Assembly: GCA_903772945.1 (NCBI GenBank)
Contig: CAICTM010000002.1
Span: forward strand, 186,001-250,000
Length of the DNA stretch: 64,000 nt
Origin: Seminavis robusta
Taxonomy: Eukaryota > Bacillariophyta > Bacillariophyceae > Naviculales > Naviculaceae
Reading direction: 5' to 3'
Under the pieces are notes generated by a model. It did not search any database. It saw only the letters and a program-made list of their open reading frames with translations, and had not been told where the DNA came from. The position numbers were made by a program, and so were the translations under genes. Of the stretch, positions 57,052 to 64,000 are shown piece after piece (the first letter of the stretch is position 1; the number at the start of each line of letters is the position of its first letter).

Positions 57052-57771
57052 TTTTGCTGATGGTTCCATGCAGCCCTCAACCCACCCTAGAGGTCATCGC
57101 CCCAAGCTATGGCGGTTTCTCCCATCCCATCCCACCAAATGGACAATTGTACATATCCGCCTCAAAAAAATGCCACTTAATAACGATAACAAGCTTTGAA
57201 CATTCGATCGCCACAGAGCGAGAACTCCATAGCCATACTGGTACATTACTATGAACAGTGTTTCTTTCTGTCTAAAGAGGATATCCCTTCAGATTTGATA
57301 TGGCAACCACATTTCTCACTGAAAGATTCCATTTCATTGAAAACACCATGCCAGGTAGTATTGAGTTGGATCATTGCTTTCAGTATTCATTGCATAGTAT
57401 GGCTGGTGTTGGCACTTGTGATGGGTTCCTCCATACCGGTACCAATGGCTACCATCTGGAAGACACCTCTAGACTAGATACCGGTAGGCGACACAAAATT
57501 GTGCGCCTCAAGGGCCTCGGCGGCAAAATTCTGCACCTCCAGGGAGTGCACATCGGCCCAAATAGTCCGCACCTCTAGAGGCTGCACCTTGGGGGCAATA
57601 GTCAGAGCAACTGCAGCAGATGCCCCAGAGCATAATATCAGCCATGTACACGACAACTGCTAAACTAAAGGAAACTGGTTATGTTAGAAAGTTACTGATA
57701 AGCAACAAGGAATCGACATTGGTATTGTGTGGGTTGAGCTTCAATGATAAAGGTGGATTAGATCATTCAAC
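57052..57771. other. Intergenic with degenerate repeats
   Basis: No gene seen. It holds three or four degenerate units of about 33 bp at 57490-57605. Confidence 0.6.
57490..57605. repeat. Degenerate ~33-bp tandem repeat
   Basis: Units starting near CAAAATTGTGCGCCTC, CAAAATTCTGCACCTCC and CAAATAGTCCGCACCTC recur every 30-37 bp, with the GCACCTC core best conserved. Confidence 0.6.
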
Positions 57772-58362
57772 CTAGTGAGCTTCTGTACCGCTGCCGTTGG
57801 TTTCATTCTGTTCCAAATCCTTTTCTGGTTCAGGCTCCTCTTGCCTTTCTTCTTGGCGTCGCTTGTATCGAGGTTCCCTCATGCATCGGTTGAAGATACT
57901 GGCCGCAAGGTAAAAGATTTGCGAAAGGAGCAATGCGGCAGCATCATCTCCCCAGCGACATCCTCCATGATTATCACACACTGAACTGCGAATCATGGGC
58001 CAAGTCAGAGCCAATCCAATTTGGACACCAACACCACTCAAATCAAGAATCTTTTGAGAGCAGGGAAGAGGGCAGAGGCATTGATTGAAAAAGCCAAAGA
58101 CCGCCAAGATGCAGCCAAAAATGAGGGCCATCACACTGCAAGCACGGGCCATGTTGAGTATCCAGTCATCCTGGTCAGTTTCATCCTTATTCCAGCCTTG
58201 ACAACCACTTCCATCAATGTCGGCTCTCCAAGGACCAATATTGCCTGCACCATTTCTAAGTTCGAGCATCTTGCAAGTACCCACAACCGCGGCATTGGCA
58301 GCAATGCCAGCAGCGATGGAGCCAAGCACGGCAAGTTCTGCGATTAATCCAATGAGGCCCAT
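57772..58362 (-). CDS. Four-transmembrane protein, 196 aa
   Basis: I do not recognise a family. The ATG at 58362 opens an intronless frame. Four hydrophobic segments lie at about residues 3-28, 73-92, 109-124 and 140-157. The extramembrane loops contain several Cys (CQGWNK, CLCPLPC, CDNHGGC), giving a tetraspan layout like claudins or tetraspanins but without their signatures (no CCG motif). The C-terminal tail is very hydrophilic (RRQEERQEEPEPEKDLEQNE) and probably cytosolic. It shares a 663-bp divergent region with the histidine phosphatase gene. Confidence 0.7.
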   Translation of the reverse strand: MGLIGLIAELAVLGSIAAGIAANAAVVGTCKMLELRNGAGNIGPWRADIDGSGCQGWNKDETDQDDWILNMARACSVMALIFGCILAVFGFFNQCLCPLPCSQKILDLSGVGVQIGLALTWPMIRSSVCDNHGGCRWGDDAAALLLSQIFYLAASIFNRCMREPRYKRRQEERQEEPEPEKDLEQNETNGSGTEAH

Positions 58363-59025
58363 GTTTGGTTTGGAAGGATAAAACTTGGTGGATGGTTTTG
58401 AAAATGTAATTCTTTAGAAAGAAGTTAGTTGTGGGGAGTTTTATGAGAGAGCTGTGCCTTTCCAAAAACAAAAATGAGAGCTGGTGCGATCTTGTTTTTC
58501 CGAATGCGAAGATCAGTGACTAACTCTTGACAGTCACGCTGGTTTGCCACTGAGGCCTTTTATTCCATGTGTGTTGTGTTCCACTGAGTTATTGATGTCA
58601 CTAATAGTTAAATCCTTCTTTCAACTCTTTATCAAACCATTTCTATTGTATCAACTGAGCTGTTTTGAGCATTAGAGGCATGTGAAACACCTTTGTCAAC
58701 CATTTCTACTGTATCAACTGAGCTGTTTTGAGCATTAGAGGTTTCTGAAGAAATCAATTAACACGCACGTTACCGGCACTGGTACCGGTCAATTCAAGCT
58801 GATACTACAGTAAGGCTAGGGGTAACGTTTTAGAAAGGCATTCGTCATTGTTTGGATCTTGACCATGGCGCTTACTTGGTCCAAAATATGCCGAGACAAC
58901 TTGAACCCAACACTTCCACCTCCTTTCACTGCATATCCTTCTTTGGGTTAATGACCAAGGGCGGTGAAGCACAGCATTGACGCCTCATTTCTACAGCTGC
59001 AAAAGGAGGCAGTTCTGTTCTGTCC
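58363..59025. promoter_or_regulatory. Divergent region with 44-bp direct repeat
   Basis: Contains a near-perfect 44-bp direct duplication and a GGTACCGGTC word near 58780. No other element assigned. Confidence 0.5.
58635..58741. repeat. 44-bp near-perfect direct repeat
   Basis: Copies at 58635-58678 and 58698-58741 start AACCATTTCTA and end CATTAGAGG. They differ at one visible position, with 19 bp between them. Confidence 0.92.
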
Positions 59026-60024
59026 ATGACGAATCTTCAAGGCTCATTTTTCTCTTATCGCAGGGTATCTGGTTTTCTCTATTGGCTCCTGCCTGTGCTC
59101 TGGGGTTTGTCTCTGTTATCAACATCAACTGGCGCTTGGTTATTGTTGCCGCCAGTCGCAACCAGGACAGACTTCCCCTCATTTCTGCAAGAGAGTCGCA
59201 TCAGATCATCCTTGGCTGCCACCAACACGAATTCTGCTTCATCGGCAGGACCAAGCACGACCATGGACGACCCAAGGACACAAAAGCGACTAATTTGCAT
59301 TCGACATGCCCGGAGCGAAGGCAATGAATTCATGGCAAGACCTGGAAATGAGTGGGGCGACGCTACATTTCGTGATGATCCTGACCTCATCGATGCCAAA
59401 TTAACGCCAACCGGAATGAAGCAAGTGCAAGAGGAATTGTTGCCTAAATTCCAGGCGAAGGATGATGATGATGATTATTACGTCAAACTACTCAGGGACG
59501 TGGATTTGATTCTGGTGTCACCTCTCACTCGAACACAACAAACATTTCAGTACGGAGTCTTACCAGCATTGAAGCAGCACAATGGCAACAACAATCTGCC
59601 GCCTATTTTGGCACACGCTTTGGCTTCAGAACGAGTCTACACCGCTTCTGACACAGGTCGATACGTACAAGAATTGGCACAAGAATTCCCATGGGTAGAT
59701 TGGTCTATTATAGAAGGACATACTGACCAAAAATGGTGGTACACTGGCAGCATGGAAGAGGAGTTCCCCGAGTGGCGACCTTTTGGGCAGGGACAATGGT
59801 ATGCCGTACCGGGAGAACCCATGCCAGTCTTTACCGAGCGCATGAAAGCATTAGAAGAATGGATTGCAGCACGGGAGGAACAGACCATCCTATTAGTAGC
59901 TCATTGGGGGGTCATTCGCTATCTTACGGGTGGCTATGAATCCGCCAATTGCGAAGTCAAAGTATTGGACAACTGGGTGCCGTTGCACCAGCAAGAAGAA
60001 CAAACAACTACTATCGGTGGCTAG
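59026..60024 (+). CDS. Histidine phosphatase superfamily protein, 332 aa
   Basis: Members use a phosphohistidine intermediate. The catalytic block is ICIRHARSEGN with Arg93-His94; the family's usual RHG is RHA here. Other expected elements appear: TPTGMKQ, LVSPLTRTQQT and a second histidine in LLVAHWGVIRYL. Residues 1-55 include a signal-like hydrophobic segment (FLYWLLPVLWGLSLLSTSTG) followed by AWLLLPP, which could route the protein to the plastid or secretory system. The ATG at 59026 has an ACCATGA-like context (TCCATGAC). No intron. The substrate (fructose-bisphosphate, phosphoglycerate or a small phosphoester) is not determined. Confidence 0.83.
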   Translation: MTNLQGSFFSYRRVSGFLYWLLPVLWGLSLLSTSTGAWLLLPPVATRTDFPSFLQESRIRSSLAATNTNSASSAGPSTTMDDPRTQKRLICIRHARSEGNEFMARPGNEWGDATFRDDPDLIDAKLTPTGMKQVQEELLPKFQAKDDDDDYYVKLLRDVDLILVSPLTRTQQTFQYGVLPALKQHNGNNNLPPILAHALASERVYTASDTGRYVQELAQEFPWVDWSIIEGHTDQKWWYTGSMEEEFPEWRPFGQGQWYAVPGEPMPVFTERMKALEEWIAAREEQTILLVAHWGVIRYLTGGYESANCEVKVLDNWVPLHQQEEQTTTIGG

Positions 60025-60298
60025 CTAGCTACGAGCCAATCCTCACTTTGGGAACAATTCCCTCATACACAGTTTTGCGAACAGACTAATGGTAGAAGCC
60101 AAGACAATTTTGTAACATTTTTTAGTAGGATGCAAGAAGCCAGAAGAGAGATACATGTACATTTATTATTTTCTTGTGGATAATTCAACTATCATTCGTT
60201 CAACGGTTCCCAGATCCATCACCAAGCCAACCAACCGCATATGGCGCAATGAAGTGAAGAGCAAATAATGTCAAATTTTCTTTTGTTGAGTAAACCGC

Positions 60299-61637
60299 TC
60301 ACTCTTCCTCCTGCTCTTCTGCCTCATCAATTTCCTCTTCTTCTTCGGCGGCTTGCTCTTCCTCCTCTTCTTCCTGTTCCTGCGACGATGATTGTCGTCG
60401 GTGGTGCTGCTTAAAGTTGGTCTTTTGCTGCTTGCTTCCTTTGCGGTGAGGAATGTCGCATCCTTCGAGCTCATAGGCCTCACAGAGTCGGCCCCAGTCC
60501 TTCATTGTGAAAGAAAGCACGCATTGTTTGGCCGTCCCATCATGATCCTGACGTTCATCGACGGGAGCAATGAAGCAGCCCGCCGAATCCAAACCCAAAG
60601 GAGCACTGGACTCACTCAGTGGCGCAAGAGGTTTGCGCATGCGAATTGATGCGGAGCCTTTCTTGATCAAAAAGGAATAGTTGAACATGTTCTCGACCGT
60701 CTGAGTGAAGGACTTGGGGTTGAATAAGAACGGCACCAGCTCGACTTCGCTACCCTTCTCTTGCAGCTCCACCCTGGCCGCATTTCGCAATTCTGGCTGT
60801 GTAGCCTTGACCTCGTCATATTTGGCTCTGTTTTCTTGCGCAGCCTGTTGCGATCGTTCCTGCAAGATTTTGTCCATTTTTTTCAAATCTCGTTCGGCTT
60901 GAGACAATTGATCGGCGTTTTTCTTGGCCTTTTTGCTCATTTCCTCTGGCTTTTGCTCTTCCAAAGTCTCCTCCTCCGCAATTGATTTGCGCTTGCGAAC
61001 GGCACGGGCCTTTTTGATGGGGACGCGACCATTTTCCAAGGGACCCACCAGAAAATTGACACAGCTAGGCAGAGAGCGGAAGCAGACCCCCACTTCCTCG
61101 CCCAAGGTTTTCCAATCAAAATACGAAGTGCCGGCGGATCCTGCAGTCAATTTTTTCTGTAAGCTGTTGATCAAACTAGTTGGTTTGTAGCGAGGGACCT
61201 GGTTGTTTTTACATCGCATAGCGAGACGAGAGAAGTGAGAATAGAACGGCAAAAGTCCACTACAAAAGTGCTCCGACACTTACAGTCACCATATTGTTGA
61301 TCTGACTCGAGACATGCTGTGAAATGCTGTTGGCGTTTTCCGCGTCAAGCACAGCTTCTCGAGTGAAACGGACATTCTTAAAGAGATCATTGTTCTTCTC
61401 TCGTGCTCGTTCCACCCACTGACCGCCGTCATCTTCGTCCATGGGACCAGTCTGCAATTCCTTGCCCAATGAGCGCTGCTCGGCCCTCAATCTACGGCGG
61501 TCGTCTTCTGTCAAGCCAGAATCCGCCCCCATTTTCAGCTTCTTGTTCTGGCGTCGACGTCGAGTTCGACGCGTCCCTTGTTCTTCTTCATCATGCTCTT
61601 CTTGTTCCTCGTCGGGAGCCTGTTCCTTGGGTGCCAT
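60299..61637 (-). CDS. NSE4: NSE4 kleisin of the SMC5/6 complex, 2 exons, 417 aa
   Basis: NSE4 bridges the SMC5 and SMC6 heads for DNA repair. Exons are 61637-61284 and 61198-60299, with an 85-bp intron (GTAAGT donor). The acceptor lies just after AAAAACAACCAG, the only AG in reach, with a poor pyrimidine tract. The diagnostic C-terminal motif is present: FLFNPKSFTQTVENMFNYSFL, typical of NSE4, followed by a KKGSA turn. The N-terminal part is acidic/basic (EEHDEEEQGTRRTRRRR) and includes SLGKELQ. The C-terminal tail is poly-Glu. The second exon ORF alone also opens upstream, but the exon 1 joint gives continuous kleisin sequence. It converges with the phosphatase gene at a 274-bp distance. 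Confidence 0.88.
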
Positions 61638-62414
61638 GGTGTCGTCAAGTGGCTGTACTAGCTAGTATGGAGATGGTGCTGAGGATGAAATGAGATTTTC
61701 CAGAGGACCATGGAGTGACAGTCCTCTCATCAGCCAAGCGGCAGCATTGGTTTCTTGGCTCCAAAATTGAGAGCGGGCCGAACGATCCGCTTCGATCTCA
61801 GTCGAATTTATTCGGATGGTGCACATTCGAATTCGACTCATCGGATCGAACCATTCGAATTCATCGGAACCTTGTCTTTGGGCTTCCTCTACTCAAAACA
61901 AGAGATGACTAGCTAGCTAGCTAGACAACACAGAAGGAATACGATGTAGTGACAGCGGCATTATCATGGCTCTTCTTTCTCACCGAAACTGGGTTTTGGA
62001 TTTGAGGAGGTTCAAGTAGCCAGAATGGTGTGTTGGAGGCAGCAGTGGCATTTTGTCGGTTGCACCTGTACCGTACCTGCTCTGCAGGAAAAGTCCGGAT
62101 TTGCTTTCCCGTCCAGTCAAATCTAGCTTGTTTGGCGGAAAAGTCAGGATTTCTCAACCATATTGGTTAGGGATAGGGTCACTCACACTGGTGTGAAACG
62201 AACCAAAATCCGGACATTCTTCCCCATCCGGACTTTTCCTCCAGGGTAGCCAGGTGCCAGGTACCGTATGATGGCTTTGCTGGCTTTCAAAAGATCCAAT
62301 CCCAAAGCTGCCGGGTGTTGTGTGATTTTTTGCATGCTTGTGTCGGGTCTCAGATCCTCGCGCGGCACCCAGCAAGGGTCTCAAGGCAGAAACCATTAAG
62401 ATAAACAAACAAAG
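61638..62414. promoter_or_regulatory. Divergent region NSE4 / repeat gene, inverted repeats
   Basis: A GGAAAAGTCCGGAT word (62087-62100) recurs as its exact reverse complement (62226-62239), with a one-mismatch direct copy at 62137-62150. CATTCGAATTC words recur near 61827 and 61852, and a CTAGCTAGCTAG run lies at 61911-61923. Confidence 0.6.
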
Positions 62415-63995
62415 ATGGAGGAAGAGATTGGCAAGAGAGCCTTGTCAAACTGTCGCTCAGCATCACCCGATCCACAAAAGCGAGCAAAACAATCTATCAA
62501 GGTTCATAGTCAAGATGCCTCGCAAGCCCTGTCCTCTCTTCTTCAGCAACTTCGATTCATCAGCAGCGCAGGTGGCAGCAAAACAGATGCAACACAGGAA
62601 CTCGATATTGCCTTGTCCTTACAAAAACAGGTGAATTCAGTTGTCCAACAGGCAACTACCAATGTCAGGCTTGCCGAGGATGATTCCTGCTTGCGACACG
62701 AGGATATGTGGACCAACCAGATCTTCCCGTTTTTGGGTATGGGACATTTTGCCTTTGTGGCTCCAGTCAGCCATAAAATGAAAGATCTTTACTCGGCTTA
62801 TTGTGGAGCCGTGGAGAATCCTCCAAAGTCAAACGATTACCATAGGGACACCGATACATTGGAAAAGGTCTCAATCACCAGCACGGATACTCTCCTCGAA
62901 GCAGTCTTCTCTAGTCTTTCTCGAGCAGAATATTGGTACAGGCACCGTAGTACTGGGAGCAACTGCACTGGGTCTGGCGGACAGATCGATGGTGCCAGGG
63001 TTTGTGCTGCAGCTGCCAGAGCAGGCTGTATTGAAGCTATTCAATGGGCCCACAACAAGGGATTCGATTGGGACGAAGCCACATGCAGTGATGCTGCCAA
63101 GAATGGTCATTTAGGTGTCCTAAAATTTGCTTTCAATCGTGGCTGTCCTTGGGATGAAAACACATGCCACAAGGCTGCTGAAAATGGTCACTTGGAATGC
63201 CTCAAGTTTGCTGACGAACATGGCTGTACATGGGATGAGGACACATGCAGCAATGCAGCCAGAAATGGCCACCTGAAAATTCTGAGGTACGCCCATGAAA
63301 ATGGTTGTCCTTTGGATGAGGGCACATGCAGAAATGCTGCCAGAAATGGCCATTTGGAAATTCTGAGATATGCTCATGAAAATGGCTGTCAGTGGGATCA
63401 ACGCACCTGCCTTGATGCCGCGGAAAATGGCCGTTTCGAATGCCTCAAGTACGCCCATGAAAAAGGATGTCCATGGAATTGCGATACATGTGCAGCTGCT
63501 GCTAAAAATGGCCATTTGGAATGCCTCAAGTACGCCCGTGAAAACGGATGTCCATGGAATGGCGATACATGTGCAGCTGCTGCCAGAAATGGCCATTTGG
63601 AGTGCCTCAAATATGCCCATGAAAATGGTTGTGTTTGGGGAGATAACACATGCCGCAGCGCAGCTGAAAATGGCCATTTGGAAATCCTAAAATATGCACA
63701 TGAAAATGACTGTCCATGGGATAGGCTCACATGCTGCAGGGCTGCAGACAATGGCCATCTGGAATGCCTCAAATACGCCCATGAAAATGGATGTCCATGG
63801 GATAGAGACACATGCAGCAGTGCTGCTAGGAATTGCCATTTGAAATGCCTGAAATATGCACATGAAAAGGGATGTCCATGGAATGAGCTCACATGCATCA
63901 ATGCTAATATTGGTGACCATCTAGAAGTGATGAAGTACCTTCATGAGAATGGCTGCCCTGGTTCTGACTGTTACCCTGTGATGTGGCGAGGATGA
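62415..63995 (+). CDS. Protein of twelve 27-residue ankyrin-like CPWD units, 526 aa
   Basis: Ankyrin-like repeat protein of the type with pattern NGHLECLKYAHENGCPWDEDTC, found in large families in giant viruses, amoebae and stramenopiles. The ATG at 62415 opens an intronless frame. Residues 1-195 are unique, with a helical, F-box-like stretch (MWTNQIFPFLGMGHFAFVAPVSHK). About 200-526 is the array: eleven clear units plus a degenerate final one. Cys, Trp and His positions are conserved, suggesting structural rather than chance similarity. Units 6 and 7 are almost identical, which suggests recent duplication. The gene ends inside the window (stop 63993-63995). Function and partner are unknown. 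Confidence 0.85.
   Translation: MEEEIGKRALSNCRSASPDPQKRAKQSIKVHSQDASQALSSLLQQLRFISSAGGSKTDATQELDIALSLQKQVNSVVQQATTNVRLAEDDSCLRHEDMWTNQIFPFLGMGHFAFVAPVSHKMKDLYSAYCGAVENPPKSNDYHRDTDTLEKVSITSTDTLLEAVFSSLSRAEYWYRHRSTGSNCTGSGGQIDGARVCAAAARAGCIEAIQWAHNKGFDWDEATCSDAAKNGHLGVLKFAFNRGCPWDENTCHKAAENGHLECLKFADEHGCTWDEDTCSNAARNGHLKILRYAHENGCPLDEGTCRNAARNGHLEILRYAHENGCQWDQRTCLDAAENGRFECLKYAHEKGCPWNCDTCAAAAKNGHLECLKYARENGCPWNGDTCAAAARNGHLECLKYAHENGCVWGDNTCRSAAENGHLEILKYAHENDCPWDRLTCCRAADNGHLECLKYAHENGCPWDRDTCSSAARNCHLKCLKYAHEKGCPWNELTCINANIGDHLEVMKYLHENGCPGSDCYPVMWRG
63012..63992 (+). repeat. 81-bp tandem array, about 12 units
   Basis: 81-bp units encode the 27-residue unit. The most conserved DNA stretch is AATGGCCATTTGGAATGCCT. 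The periodicity makes the opposite strand read as long open frames, which are not genes. Confidence 0.92.
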
Positions 63996-64000
63996 AGAAG

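Noticed and set aside
63120-63920. Minus-strand ORFs in the ankyrin-like array
   Set aside because: They are periodic shadows of the 81-bp coding unit and have no independent features.

Overview
The window reads as nuclear DNA of a diatom, most likely a pennate one; the species cannot be fixed from sequence alone. The evidence is as follows. Genes are monoexonic or carry one to four short GT-AG introns, mostly 70-185 bp. Several proteins start with a signal peptide ending in the ASAF-type motif of stramenopile plastid preproteins (FabG, NFU, an orphan plastid protein, a TPR protein). A DUF6824 protein, a domain I know mainly from diatoms, is present. No rRNA, tRNA, complete transposon or CRISPR array was found.

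Layout. 1-3.5 kb: mostly non-coding, with one possible small gene. 3.5-8.5 kb (+): ceramide synthase, a three-exon class I/II aminotransferase and a plastid NFU scaffold. 8.7-17.5 kb (-): SIN3 corepressor in five exons, ARL6IP4-like RS protein, acidic heptad-repeat protein. 19.1-26 kb: SPX-MFS vacuolar phosphate transporter (+), an RluA pseudouridine synthase carrying a C-terminal Janus/Ocnus (PHPT1-like) domain (-), plastid FabG (+). 26.3-31.3 kb (-): a 1526-residue ankyrin/RBR/ARIADNE/RanBP2-zinc-finger E3 ligase. 33.2-43 kb: DUF6824 protein, 86-residue putatively myristoylated protein, VPS39/TGFBRAP1-like tethering subunit (-), LOG-family protein with a C-terminal membrane anchor. 43-50 kb: two plastid-type proteins, phenylalanine hydroxylase, BUD23 rRNA methyltransferase (-). 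50-64 kb: secreted cupin-like membrane protein, BTB-BACK protein, patatin-like lipase, four-TM protein (-), histidine phosphatase, NSE4 kleisin (-), and a protein made of twelve 27-residue ankyrin-like units.

The genes are housekeeping and regulatory genes of unrelated pathways and form no operon-like system. Neighbouring genes are packed tightly: six convergent pairs are separated by 192-349 bp and most divergent pairs by about 400-780 bp, so shared bidirectional promoters are likely. Introns were placed by hand from reading-frame continuity, splice consensus and family motifs. Where exon phases join to restore a family motif (GFP of the aminotransferase, CxxC of NFU, RING2 of the RBR ligase, GGGxRG of the patatin, active site of PAH) the model is strong. 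The most interesting items are the RluA-PHPT1 fusion, the in-frame membrane-like intron of PAH, the 10-bp-period minisatellite, the tail-anchored LOG protein and the 81-bp repeat gene.
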